Shown: one piece after another, positions 15,487 to 25,500 of the stretch
Position numbering within the stretch: position 1 is the stretch's first letter
How the letters are laid out: each line of letters opens with the position of its first letter
From: UBA8514 sp034933685
GTDB lineage: Bacteria > Bacillota > Clostridia > Lachnospirales > Anaerotignaceae
Assembly: GCA_034933685.1 (NCBI GenBank)
Contig: JAYFNB010000003.1
Span: forward strand, 1 to 64,000
Direction: 5' to 3'
Length of the DNA stretch: 64,000 nt
Program-made: the position numbers and the translations under genes
The notes under the pieces: generated by a model
What the model saw: the letters and a program-made list of their open reading frames with translations, nothing else
The model's database searches: none
Told to the model about the DNA's origin: nothing

Positions 15487-16065
15487 GTGACTTTATTAGA
15501 AAGAGTAAAAGAATTATGTATTAAAAATTCCACCTCACTAGCCGCATTAGAAAAAACGCTAAGCATGGGGAACGGAACATTAAGCCGTTGGGATACAAGT
15601 TCACCTTCAATAGATAAAATACAGAAGGTCGCAAACCATTTTAATGTATCTATTGATTACCTTGTGGGTCAAGGAGATATTTATAACCTCAGCCTTAACC
15701 CAAAAGCCAACGAAGCAGCCAGTAGCCAAAGTAATTTTTATGCTCTATTTGAAGAACTGGCAGAGATTTTAGGCTATAAAATCAGCCTTAAAAGCGGTGA
15801 TACCTCATTTATTGAATATGCCGGCAAGGAAACTCCGCTTAAAACAGAAAAGATTGTAACCATAATTGATTCTGTTCAATCCTACATCAATTTTACTTTG
15901 CAAGAGGCAATTAAAAATTCCTATGAAGAATGCAGTGAGGATTTTCCAACAATCGTGGTGGCCGCAAGAGGTGGACGCTATAAGCTTGACAGGAGCGCTG
16001 CCCAAAAGCTTGCCCAGAGTGCGGCCAAAGCACCAAACCGTGCCCACGACAAAGAACTATTTTAA
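15487..16065 (+). CDS. XRE-family repressor, cI/ImmR-like
   Basis: A 192-residue protein. GTG at 15487 is chosen because GAAGGTG lies eight bases upstream; the frame is open back to 15433. Residues 1-65 are an XRE helix-turn-helix (LLERVKELCIKNSTSLAALE, then GTLSRWDTSSPSIDKIQKVA). The C-terminal half is unlike a LexA/S24 autocleavage domain, so the protein is probably inactivated by the downstream ImmA-like protease, as ImmR of ICEBs1 or the PBSX Xre repressor is thought to be. It keeps the element silent in the lysogen. Confidence 0.85.
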   Translation: MTLLERVKELCIKNSTSLAALEKTLSMGNGTLSRWDTSSPSIDKIQKVANHFNVSIDYLVGQGDIYNLSLNPKANEAASSQSNFYALFEELAEILGYKISLKSGDTSFIEYAGKETPLKTEKIVTIIDSVQSYINFTLQEAIKNSYEECSEDFPTIVVAARGGRYKLDRSAAQKLAQSAAKAPNRAHDKELF

Positions 16066-16167
16066 AGAATTTTCTTTAACCATATCTTTCGTGCATTTAT
16101 AATGAAACTGTTTCGACATAAATTTACAATGAAACCAAGAAATTTAATTTTGAGGAGGATTTGTAAA

Positions 16168-16773
16168 ATGTATGATAACTATGTAAAAGCACGAGATACG
16201 TCGTGGGAAGTCCTGTTAAGGTGTGGTATAAAAGAGCTTCCCATAACTCTAGGAACAATTGCCGACTATTATAATTTTAAGGTAATTGCCTATTCCGATA
16301 CTAACATTACACAGGTGCTAAAAAACGAAGTTGTGGAAGGAGATGGATTTATAGTTTTTTCTAAAGGTAAAAAAGAAATATTCCTTAACGATAAGGTAAA
16401 TAACCGAAATAGGCGGCGGTTTACCCTTGCACATGAGCTAGGACACGGTATTTTAAACCACAATATCGACATTGTTCATTATCGAAACTCCGAAGTGGAT
16501 AGTGATATAGACATGCAGGAACTGGAGGCAAATGTATTTGCAAGAGACATTCTTATGCCTTCCACTATTCTTGCTGCTTTAAATATACACACTCCAGAAG
16601 AAATTATGAAAGTCTGCGATGTTTCACGTAAATCGGCTGAAATACGGGCAGCACGAATGGAGCTTTTGTACAAAAGAAACCTGTTTAATCTTCATCCAAT
16701 GGAACGTAAGGTTCGTGAACAATTTGATAAATTTATAAGAAACTACAGAAAAAATTGCAGAAAAAATACATAA
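16168..16773 (+). CDS. immA: ImmA/IrrE-family metallopeptidase
   Basis: A 201-residue protein; ATG at 16168 is set by GAGGAGGAT. The zinc motif is HELGH (H89, E90, H93) in RFTLAHELGHGILNH, followed by the third ligand region MQELEANVFARDILMP. This family (COG2856) cleaves the XRE repressor in ICEBs1 and occurs in PBSX (XkdA position), switching the element on after DNA damage or other signals. It is the last gene of the element on this side; a terminator and host genes follow with no integrase between. Confidence 0.92.
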   Translation: MYDNYVKARDTSWEVLLRCGIKELPITLGTIADYYNFKVIAYSDTNITQVLKNEVVEGDGFIVFSKGKKEIFLNDKVNNRNRRRFTLAHELGHGILNHNIDIVHYRNSEVDSDIDMQELEANVFARDILMPSTILAALNIHTPEEIMKVCDVSRKSAEIRAARMELLYKRNLFNLHPMERKVREQFDKFIRNYRKNCRKNT

Positions 16774-16778
16774 TATAT

Positions 16779-16822
16779 AAACCCTGCTTTTCCTATCAAT
16801 CATAGCTAAAGCAGGGTTTTTT
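16779..16822 (+). terminator. Terminator after immA
   Basis: AAACCCTGCTTT (16779-16790) pairs with AAAGCAGGGTTT (16808-16819), followed by a T run. It closes the repressor-immA transcript and marks the probable right edge of the phage-derived genes. Confidence 0.85.
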
Positions 16823-16915
16823 AAATCTTTCTAAACAATTTGTAAAATAATGCTATTTCTGTTACTATTAAAATATATTAGAAATCATTATATAACCATA
16901 GAAAGCAGGGGTAGG

Positions 16916-19900
16916 ATGAGAAAAAAGACTTTACTATTTTTCACAGCAATATGTATAACACTTTTATCAGTAGTAACGCCAATAACAAATGTACAAGCAA
17001 CCGAAACACCCTCTTCTCCAAAAATTGGTGACGAAATTCATGGCTTCAAGCTTTCAGAAATAGGCTATGATTCAAACATTAAAGCAGATAAGTATTTGTT
17101 TGTTCACCAAAAAACAGGTGCTAAGTTTCTTGCTCTTAAAAACAGCGATACCAACCGTGGTTTTTCAATTAAGTTCAATACAATTGCAGAAAATAATAAA
17201 GGCATTAATCACATTCTGGAGCATTCTGTTATGAGCGGAAGCGAAAGATACCCTCTCTACAATACTTTTTTTGCACTTAGCAACACAACGTATATTTCTT
17301 ATTGCAATGCTTACACCTATCAAAACTTTACCATGTATCCTATTTGCTCTGCCAATGAGGCTCAATTGCTAAAATCGGCAGACATATATTTAGACGGTGT
17401 ATTTAATTCTAATTTGTTAAAGGATGAAAAAATATTTGAACAAGAAGGAATTCGTCTTGAATTAGAAAATGAAAATGCTGACATTACTTATAACGGCGTT
17501 GTTTATAACGAAATGCAAGGTGTTTTGTCAGATATACAAAGTTCTTCGTACTACAATTCAAAGAATGCGCTTTTTCCAAACGGCACACAAGGCAATAATT
17601 CAGGTGGCATTCCTTCGGCAATTACCACCTTAACTTATGATGAATTAATTGAAACCCATAATGAAAACTACCACCCTTCCAACAGCACTATGGTGCTTTA
17701 CGGCAATGTAGACTACGAGCCGTTTTTGAAGATGATAAATGAAAATTTTTTATGTAACTACAGTTACAAAGAATATATTGTGGATAGAGGCACAAAACCA
17801 GTCTTTACCCAATTGCAGGAAAAAACCTATGAATTTCCTGTTGCCCAAGGCACTGATACCCAAAATTCATCGGTAATAGAACTTGTATTTGCCACCAAAG
17901 ACTCAAAGGAACAGGGCTTTGAAAACTACGTTGCGTTAAACCTCGTTACACAACTATTAAATCTTGATAATTCAGATTTAAAACAGGCACTGCTAAACAG
18001 CAATATTGCAGATTCTTATGAAATCTATTTGGATGAAGGCATTTATCAGCCAATGATTCACTTTGTTGCTGTAAATGCTAACCCAGAAAGAAAAACCGAT
18101 TTTTACAACTTGCTAATGGCAGAAATGAAAAATGCAGTAACTAATGGGTTTAATAGAGATTTTGTCAAAGCCTCACTTCGTTCATTGGAATTTGAACAAG
18201 AAATCGGCACTACTGGCGACACTGCAATAAACACCTTATGTTATTCAAGCGTTTATGATAATATGTTTGGCACACCAATGGTTAGCTACAGTGATGCTTT
18301 TAAAAGTATTGCCTCTAAATTGAATGAAAATATTCTTGAAAAAGTAATTAAAGAGGACATAGTAAATAATACATCTGCCGCATTAACGGTTACTGTACCT
18401 AAAGCCGGCTTATTAGAAAAACAGCAAGCAGAAATGGCTCAAACCCTTGCTAAAATGAAAGCCTCTTTGTCAGAAGAAGAAATTAAGTCATTGGTTAAGA
18501 AAACAAATGATTTTAATAATTTGGAACAACCGGAACTTTCCCAAGAGACTTTAGCTTCCCTTCAAGCAGTAACCTTAAATGAAATTGAAACTGAGATAAA
18601 AAATAGGAATATAACCGAAACCACAGTAGACGGTGTTAAACTTATTCACGCTAATGCAGATGTTGGCGGTGTGAGTGCTGTCTCCATGGATTTTGATTTA
18701 AGCCATTTAACCCCAGATGAGCTTTTGTATTTGCAATTTTACGGTGAAATGATTGGAAACGGAATGGATACAGAAACCAAAACAGAAACCCAAATAATAA
18801 ACGAAACTTTATATAGAACCTACAATATCTCAACACAACTAATTGCTGTTAGTGATAATAAAGAAGGTTCTTCAGCCCACCCTGTTTTTAATGTGGAATA
18901 TTATGGTTTTCAGGACGAATTTACTCCGTCACTGGATTTGGTTTCAGATATTTTGTTAAACTCTAAGGTTTCAGAAATCTCCACATACTCAGCCAGAACA
19001 ATTGCAAACATTAAAAATCGTTATCAAACTTCATTTGCAGAGCCAATTTATTTTGCTTTCAACCGTTCCAAGGCTTATTCCGACCCGTTTTACAAATATG
19101 CAGATTACTTGGATGGCTTGAATTATTATAATTTTGTTATCGGTTTAGAAAAACAGCTTAAAACAAATTCTACTAAAGTATCCAATGAAATTGAGGCTAT
19201 CCGTACAAAAGCATTTAACAAAAGTAATCTAACAATAATGCTGGCAGGGAATTCAACTGCAAAGGATAACTTTGTTTCATCAATGAAAACCATTACAAAT
19301 AGACTGCCTTCTGTTTCCTATCCAAAAGCAGTTTATACCTTGCCGTCACCTGCTAAAAGGGAAGCCTATACCTCTGATTTAGCAGTGCAGTACTTAGCTG
19401 TAAATGCACCTTTATTAAAAAATGATGTACCAATTAGCGGTAAAAATAATGTTTTTGCCAACATTTTAGATAACCTTATGCTTATACCAGAAGTCCGCAT
19501 AAAGGGTGGTGCATATGGTGTTGGTGCTAGTTTTCAAAAAAATAATTATCTGGTTTATACCTATAGAGATAATACATTTGCTTCTTCATTGCAAACCATT
19601 GGTAATACCCATAAATTTTTAGAAAGTCTATCCTCAACACTTACACAAGACGAATTGGACACCTATAAATTGGCAGCTTACGGCAATGCTACACAAAACA
19701 TGGGCGAATTAGCTAGCGCATTAAGCGATTTATCACGCCATTGCGTGGGTTATACTACCCAAGATAAAATTAATTTTCTAAATGAAATAAAGGAAACTTC
19801 CCCTGAAGATATAGAGCTTTACGCGGATTATTTGGAAACACTTAATAATAACCTAAACTACGTAGTTTTTGCCTCACCAAGTGATATTGAGGCAAATAAA

Positions 19901-19933
19901 GATTTATTCGATACCATTATTGCACTTCGGTAA
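16916..19933 (+). CDS. Secreted M16C (insulinase/presequence-protease family) zinc peptidase
   Basis: A 1005-residue protein; ATG at 16916 gives a clean signal peptide (KKTLLFF through VQA, cleavage near residue 28), whereas the upstream in-frame ATG at 16850 would spoil it. The inverted zinc motif is HILEH (H99, E102, H103) and the distal glutamate is E199 in YNEMQG. The four-domain size of about 1000 residues and the long-gap arrangement are those of M16C enzymes such as the presequence protease, which degrade short peptides inside a closed chamber. Relatives in Firmicutes are usually cytoplasmic; export makes this one unusual and suggests use of extracellular peptides. Confidence 0.88.
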   Translation: MRKKTLLFFTAICITLLSVVTPITNVQATETPSSPKIGDEIHGFKLSEIGYDSNIKADKYLFVHQKTGAKFLALKNSDTNRGFSIKFNTIAENNKGINHILEHSVMSGSERYPLYNTFFALSNTTYISYCNAYTYQNFTMYPICSANEAQLLKSADIYLDGVFNSNLLKDEKIFEQEGIRLELENENADITYNGVVYNEMQGVLSDIQSSSYYNSKNALFPNGTQGNNSGGIPSAITTLTYDELIETHNENYHPSNSTMVLYGNVDYEPFLKMINENFLCNYSYKEYIVDRGTKPVFTQLQEKTYEFPVAQGTDTQNSSVIELVFATKDSKEQGFENYVALNLVTQLLNLDNSDLKQALLNSNIADSYEIYLDEGIYQPMIHFVAVNANPERKTDFYNLLMAEMKNAVTNGFNRDFVKASLRSLEFEQEIGTTGDTAINTLCYSSVYDNMFGTPMVSYSDAFKSIASKLNENILEKVIKEDIVNNTSAALTVTVPKAGLLEKQQAEMAQTLAKMKASLSEEEIKSLVKKTNDFNNLEQPELSQETLASLQAVTLNEIETEIKNRNITETTVDGVKLIHANADVGGVSAVSMDFDLSHLTPDELLYLQFYGEMIGNGMDTETKTETQIINETLYRTYNISTQLIAVSDNKEGSSAHPVFNVEYYGFQDEFTPSLDLVSDILLNSKVSEISTYSARTIANIKNRYQTSFAEPIYFAFNRSKAYSDPFYKYADYLDGLNYYNFVIGLEKQLKTNSTKVSNEIEAIRTKAFNKSNLTIMLAGNSTAKDNFVSSMKTITNRLPSVSYPKAVYTLPSPAKREAYTSDLAVQYLAVNAPLLKNDVPISGKNNVFANILDNLMLIPEVRIKGGAYGVGASFQKNNYLVYTYRDNTFASSLQTIGNTHKFLESLSSTLTQDELDTYKLAAYGNATQNMGELASALSDLSRHCVGYTTQDKINFLNEIKETSPEDIELYADYLETLNNNLNYVVFASPSDIEANKDLFDTIIALR

Positions 19934-19948
19934 TTTGAATTAACTAAA

Positions 19949-19988
19949 AAAGCGGTTAATTATTCGTTATAAATAATTTAACCGCTTT
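19949..19988. terminator. Bidirectional terminator between convergent genes
   Basis: AAAGCGGTTAATTATT (19949-19964) pairs with AATAATTTAACCGCTTT-type arm (19971-19988), with A/T tracts on both sides; it serves the peptidase gene and the convergent VOC gene. Confidence 0.85.
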
Positions 19989-19997
19989 CCTTTGAAT

Positions 19998-20399
19998 TTA
20001 TGGTAACACCGTAACCTCAACCCTGTTGCCGTCGGGGTCTAAAATGCAAGCTTCATAATATCCATCACCTGTTTTATGTGGTTCAAGAACAACCGTGTAC
20101 CCTTCATTATGTGCTTTTTTCGCCAACTCATCAACCTTGTCTGTTGTTTTTTCGGAAAATGCAATATGCGTAAGACCTATTGCTTCATGGCCATTTGAAT
20201 TAATTCCATCAGGAATAGTGGCCATTTTCATTAATTCAAGACGGCTTCCATCACCAAAACTTAAAAAGTAAGACTCAAACCCAGAGTGAAATTCTGAAGT
20301 GCTTTCATATTTTTCGCCAGCTTTTCCATTAAAAAACTCACAATAAAAATCCTTCATTTCTTCCAAATTTCTTGTCCAAATTGCAATATGCTCTAACAT
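19998..20399 (-). CDS. VOC-family (glyoxalase-like) protein
   Basis: A 133-residue vicinal-oxygen-chelate protein, ATG at 20397-20399 after AAGGAGGATGC. Repeated beta-alpha-beta-beta-beta units are seen: LEHIAIWTRNLEEMKDFYCE (metal ligand His near residue 4), RLELMKMA, GLTHIAFS and the C-terminal ILDPDGNRVEV with its glutamate. The four ligand positions of GloA-like proteins (H, E, H, E) appear kept. It might be a lactoylglutathione-lyase relative, but glutathione is rare in such anaerobes, so the substrate is open. It is the last of three leftward genes. Confidence 0.8.
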   Translation of the reverse strand: MLEHIAIWTRNLEEMKDFYCEFFNGKAGEKYESTSEFHSGFESYFLSFGDGSRLELMKMATIPDGINSNGHEAIGLTHIAFSEKTTDKVDELAKKAHNEGYTVVLEPHKTGDGYYEACILDPDGNRVEVTVLP

Positions 20400-20445
20400 A
20401 TATGCATCCTCCTTATTAACTAACGTAATTGGCTATATCCATAGT

Positions 20446-21564
20446 CTATTCATAAACTTCTTCAAACATTTTCAAAACCTGCGCATATGATAACGGTACG
20501 TAAGAATTTGCCATTAATCTGGTTTGTTTTTCTATTACATTTGTTGTAAAGTCCTGCAACTCCTGCTTTTTAACACCATAGAATGAAAGGGATTTTTTCT
20601 GTATAATCTTACTAAACAGTAATTCCAGCTCACTGTAAACATCCGAACTTGCACAACCAAGAATTTCAGACAAAAACAAATTCAGCTCCTTAATTTTTCC
20701 CATTGGCTCAAGTGCTTGGTAATTTTTAAATAGCATTGTAAAAAATACATAGTTAGCTTCACCATGTGCCACATGGTATGCTCCACTTAAGGGATAACTC
20801 ATGGCATGAACAGCACCTGTTCCAGCATTTCCAAAGGCAATGCCACCATAACAGCTTGCAATAAGAAAATCTTCGCTAATTTCCCTAAAGTAGTCCTTGC
20901 CGTTTTCTACAATTTTCTTGTACCCTTCAATAATCATTTCCATTGCCGCCTTTGAATACATCATAGAAAAAGGCGTTGCCTTTGGCGAAATGTAAGATTC
21001 AATTGCGTGTATAAATGCATCTATTGAACTAGTTGCAAATACTGAAAAAGGAAGGTTTGAAATTAATTCAGGAATAAGTACAGCAGTGTCTGCATACAAA
21101 GGTTCTACCGCCAAACCAAATTTTGTTTTTCTCTCAACTATTTCCAAAATTGATACATTTGTCACTTCACTGCCAGTTCCGCAAGTAGTTGGAACTAAAA
21201 TAAGCTCACGTTCCTTCTGGGCAGAAAAATTCTTGTCAAATAAATCCACAATAGGTTGTATCTCTTTAAGTGCTAAAAGCTTTGCAACATCAATAATTGT
21301 TCCGCCGCCAATGGCAATAATCCTGTTGTAATCTGCTAAGCAAACATCCGCTAATATGGCATCCACAAGGAGGTTGGAAGGCTCGCCTTTGCCGTAATCC
21401 GAATGAAAAATAACTTTAGCTCCGTTAAAGCCATTTTCAAAATGTTTTTTATATACACTGCCACTAATAAAAACTAAATCTTTACTTGTAAAACTGTAAG
21501 CTCCAAGGAAGTCCACAGCCTTAGAATAAATTTCGATGTTAGGTTCAATTTTAAAGGTTTTCAT
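20446..21564 (-). CDS. Iron-containing alcohol dehydrogenase, 4-hydroxybutyrate dehydrogenase-like
   Basis: A 372-residue group III (Fe-dependent) alcohol dehydrogenase. It has the NAD-binding IIAIGGGTIIDVAKLLAL, the LVPTTCGTGSEVTNVS loop, and metal ligands in SSIDAFIHAIESY and VHAMSYPLSGAYHVAHGEAN. From memory these regions are very close to 4-hydroxybutyrate dehydrogenase of Clostridium kluyveri (371 residues), for example GIAFGNAGTGAVHA. That enzyme converts succinate semialdehyde to 4-hydroxybutyrate with NADH. No succinyl-CoA or 4-hydroxybutyryl-CoA genes are nearby, so another short aldehyde substrate is possible. Confidence 0.75.
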   Translation of the reverse strand: MKTFKIEPNIEIYSKAVDFLGAYSFTSKDLVFISGSVYKKHFENGFNGAKVIFHSDYGKGEPSNLLVDAILADVCLADYNRIIAIGGGTIIDVAKLLALKEIQPIVDLFDKNFSAQKERELILVPTTCGTGSEVTNVSILEIVERKTKFGLAVEPLYADTAVLIPELISNLPFSVFATSSIDAFIHAIESYISPKATPFSMMYSKAAMEMIIEGYKKIVENGKDYFREISEDFLIASCYGGIAFGNAGTGAVHAMSYPLSGAYHVAHGEANYVFFTMLFKNYQALEPMGKIKELNLFLSEILGCASSDVYSELELLFSKIIQKKSLSFYGVKKQELQDFTTNVIEKQTRLMANSYVPLSYAQVLKMFEEVYE

Positions 21565-21621
21565 TTCAACACGCCTCTCAAAAATATTCTTTTATTAAGT
21601 ATTTTACGCCAATTTATGAAT

Positions 21622-21666
21622 AAAGGCAATGAAATCATAAGTATAACCTATGTCGTCATTGCCTTT
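21622..21666 (-). terminator. Terminator after the flavodoxin-fold gene
   Basis: AAAGGCAATGA (21622-21632) pairs with TCATTGCCTTT (21656-21666) between two leftward genes, with A/T-rich flanks. It would separate the flavodoxin-like gene from the alcohol dehydrogenase gene. Confidence 0.7.
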
Positions 21667-21678
21667 TATCTCTCTTTT

Positions 21679-22305
21679 TTACCTAATGAAATTGGTCATT
21701 ACTTTTTCTTCTTCAGAAGGGAAGCCCAAACCGTTTTCCTTGGCTGTTTTGATGGCTTTAATTAAGAAAGCCATGTTGTTTGCCAATATACGCATTGTTT
21801 GCATTCCCTCTAAATCCTGCTTCACTTCCTCAGGATTGTTCCCGTGTACCTGATTCCAATAATTGGATGACACAATAGGCATTTGGCAAATAGTAAAATA
21901 CTTATTTAACTGGTCAAAAGCCGCAGACGCACCGCCGCGTCTGCAAGAAATAACACTTGCACCTGGTTTAAGCCTCATATCTGCTTTGTTGCAGGAATAG
22001 AAAAATCTGTCCATAAAAGATGTAATTGCACCACTTGCACTTGCATAATGCACAGGTGAAGCAATAACCAATCCATCACATTCCTTGAATTTTTCAACAG
22101 CCTCATTCACACTGTCCTCACCAAAAATACATTTTCCTGTGGTTCTGCAAGAAGCACAGCCAATACAGCCTGAAACCGGCTTGTTTCCAACCCAAACCCA
22201 CTCACTTTCAATGCCGCTGTTTTTTAAAACACTGCTAATTTCCTCCAAGGCGGTAAAGCAACATCCGCTTTTGTGAGGACTTCCGTTAATTAACATTACT
22301 TTCAT
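21679..22305 (-). CDS. Flavodoxin-fold NAD(P)H-dependent FMN reductase
   Basis: A 208-residue protein; ATG with GGAGGAGAT upstream. The FMN phosphate loop is MLINGSPHKSGCCFTALEE and the isoalloxazine loop ASPVHYASASGAITSFMDR. A cysteine group GCIGCASCRTTGKC (about residues 46-60) resembles the compact cluster motif of iron-sulfur flavoproteins, so a 4Fe-4S cluster is possible. These soluble proteins pass electrons from ferredoxin or NAD(P)H to small acceptors such as quinones, nitro compounds or oxygen. No operon partner is evident. Confidence 0.8.
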   Translation of the reverse strand: MKVMLINGSPHKSGCCFTALEEISSVLKNSGIESEWVWVGNKPVSGCIGCASCRTTGKCIFGEDSVNEAVEKFKECDGLVIASPVHYASASGAITSFMDRFFYSCNKADMRLKPGASVISCRRGGASAAFDQLNKYFTICQMPIVSSNYWNQVHGNNPEEVKQDLEGMQTMRILANNMAFLIKAIKTAKENGLGFPSEEEKVMTNFIR

Positions 22306-22557
22306 TGTATCTCCTCCATCTCTGTAATCTTTTCTTTTTTAATTATACAATAAACTTTTGAAGAATAACACTAATTTGAATATGCACTGTAGAAATAATT
22401 GTTATAATATGGTATAGTTTAAAAAATATTAAGAAAATTGTAGCAAAATGTTACTTAGCTAAGGAGGTTGATATTTTTTTAAAACTAAGGTATGAAACTT
22501 TCAGTTTACTTAATTTTGGGATATTTAACTAAGCAAACTTTTAAAGGAGGTTTAAAA

Positions 22558-25500
22558 ATGAATTTTAAAAAACAAACTTGCAAATTAATTTGTGCCGTAA
22601 TGACAATAATCTTAACTTTTTCCATCAATATTTCCGTGTATGCTGGCAGCTTAATTCCAGTAATACCTTATTCAGGTATTTCTCTTTCAACAGATTTCTC
22701 TTTAGCCCATGATGTTGTCATGGGGCCAGATGGATATCTATATGTAGCCGACTACGGAGACGATAAAATTTATAAAATGGATAAAACTGGACAAAATATA
22801 ACTTCTTTTTGTGAAAATATAACTGGAGCAAAAGCAATGGTATTTGATAAAGATGGAAATCTTTATTTAGCACAATACATAAATATTGCTTCTGCACAAA
22901 AATTATTAAAAATAACTCCGCAGGGTGTTTCTTCTTTTGTAAATTCTAGTTTTGCACAACCCTTAAACGGAATTGCCATTGACAAAGATAATGTATTGTA
23001 CATTTCAGATAACAGCGGTGATGGTGTTACTACTGGTCATATTTATAAAATTAATTTAGACGGTTCTGGGCAATCACTTTTTGCTGATAGTTTTGACCAT
23101 GGACAAATACAAGGCATATGCTTTGATGCTGATAATAACCTATATGTTCCCTTCCTCTATAAAGATAAAATTGCAAAAATTGATACCAATGGAAATACAA
23201 CTAATTTTATAACGGGTTTAAGCAATACAACTTGGGCTTCTATGGGCGATGACGGTTTCCTTTATGTTTCAACATCAAACAAAACCATTGAAAAATTTGA
23301 TTTAAATGGAAATCAAATATCCCAGTTTCTTACAGGTAATATTACACCTTGGGGTGCATATGTTGATAAAGGTGGATATATCTACTTTGCATCTTTATCT
23401 GATTCTGTTTGTATGATTCCAGGTAGTGCTGAAACTGAAAACGCAACCCAAATTTCTTTAACAATGAATACAACTCTTGAAGGAAATGCGGCAGACCCAT
23501 CAGCTTTTACAATAGGTGGCGTTGACTCAAATCCTTTTGTAACATCAGCTAAAATATCAGGTTCAACTATTACGCTAGCCTTAAATAACCCAATTACTAG
23601 TGATGAAACAGTCACAGTAAGCTATGCAAAAACAGGAACTAATGATTTAACTACACAAAGTGACTATAAATTAGATAATTTCTCTGGTATAGGTGTTATT
23701 AATAATTTAATGCCAAGCCCGAATCTAAATCAAACTGCCCCAACTGGCTTAGAAGGTGTTGCACCAACCTTTGCTGGTGGCAATGGTAAAATTACTGGCA
23801 CTACAACAGCAATGGAGTTTAGGCCAATTCTTGCTGATAATAATGAATACTTACCTTGCTCTGAAGGCGAAACAACCGTAACTCCATCAACTTATTTAGT
23901 AAGACTAAAGGCTAAAACAGGCTACCATGCAGGGTATACAACAACTGTTTATGTACATAACCCAGATACCCAAAACCAAGACGCACCAATAGGATTAGTT
24001 GGCGTTGCTCCTACCTCTTTAAATGGAATGGGCAAAATTACTGGCACTACTACAGCAATGGAATTCAAATTAGACTCCGCCGATGATAGCTCTTATTCTG
24101 CTTGTAGCGAAGGCGAAACAATGGTAAATGCATCCGCAACTTATTCCGTAAGGTTTTCGGCTAAACCTACCCTTTTTCTCAATGCTGGAACACCTGCCTC
24201 TGTAACTGTACCGCCTTTTGTACCTAAAAAGAGCAGCAGTGACGATGATAGCAGCGGTGGCGGTGGCAATTCAACACCAATCTCAACAACAAAACCAGCC
24301 GACAAAATTGTGCTGATAAATGGCAAAGAGGAAAAAGCCGGAACTGAAACCAAATCCACCGTTAACGGCGTCAGCCAAATAACATTAACTGTTGATTCTT
24401 CTGCTATATCTAAAAAGCTTAAAGAAGTCTTAGAGAATAAAACAGACAAAAGCCAAAATTTAATAGTATTTTCTCTAAGCAGTTGCAATTCTGGAACCGT
24501 TGCCTTAACAGGGGATATAGTAAAGGAATTGGAAAATTCGGAATTTAATATTTCCATAAGTAAAGACCAAGCAGAGTATATAATTCCAGCGGAGGAACTT
24601 GCAATTAGACGTTTGGCGGATATTTTAGATGTAGACTCAAGCCAATTAAAAGATATTGAAATTAAAATAACCATTAAAGAAGTGTCAGCAGAAGTGTTAG
24701 CTAAATATAACGAAATTGCTGGCAAGCAAGAGCATGAATTAGTTGTACCTCCGGTGGAGTTTGAAATTGTTGCCAAAGCAACAGGAACAGACGGTGTTAC
24801 GCGAGAAACAACGGTAAGTAAGTTTTCTAACTACGTTGAAAGAATTATAGAAATACCTGCAAATTTTGACCCAATGAAAATCACCACAGGTGTTGTATTT
24901 AATGCAGACGGTACATATTCTCATGTTCCAACAGTTGTGTTTGAAAAAGACGGCAAATATTATGCTAAACTTAGCTCTTTAACAAATTCAGCCTACTCCG
25001 TAATTTATAACCCAATTACGGTAGACTCCGTAAACGGTCACTGGTCAGAGGAGATTGTAAACTCTATGGCTGCTAGACTTATCCTTACAGACACAACTAA
25101 TTTCAATGCCGATGAAGCTGTAACAAGGGCAGAATTTGCAGATTATATTGTAAGGTCATTAGGCCTGTACAGGGAAAGCAATGCAAAGGCACGCTCATTT
25201 AAAGACGTTTCTATTGGCTCTAAATATCAATTGAGCATTGAAATAGCAAAGGAATGGGGTATCATAAGCGGTTATCCTAATGGAGATTTTAAACCAGATG
25301 CTACCATCACAAGAGAAGAAGTAATGGCAATGTATGCAAATGCTATGGATATTGTAAAAATAGCAGATAGCGATGATAATAAATTAAGCCAATATTCAGA
25401 TAACGCAGACGTATCAAAATGGGCAACATCACACGTAGAAAGAGTTGTAAACGCCGAAATTTTTAACGGCAAAGGTAACGGTTTATTAACACCAAAAGAT

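Noticed and set aside
15487..16773. Toxin-antitoxin pair made of XRE protein and metallopeptidase
   Set aside because: The HELGH peptidase downstream of an XRE repressor next to a Cro-like gene and phage genes fits the ImmR/ImmA switch better.
16779..16915. Right attachment site of the prophage
   Set aside because: No tRNA or repeat is visible here, and the left end is outside the window, so no direct repeat can be matched.
24141..24776. 211-codon open frame antisense to the S-layer protein gene
   Set aside because: It mirrors a biased coding region, has no ribosome binding site or recognisable domain, and lies wholly inside a well-supported gene.
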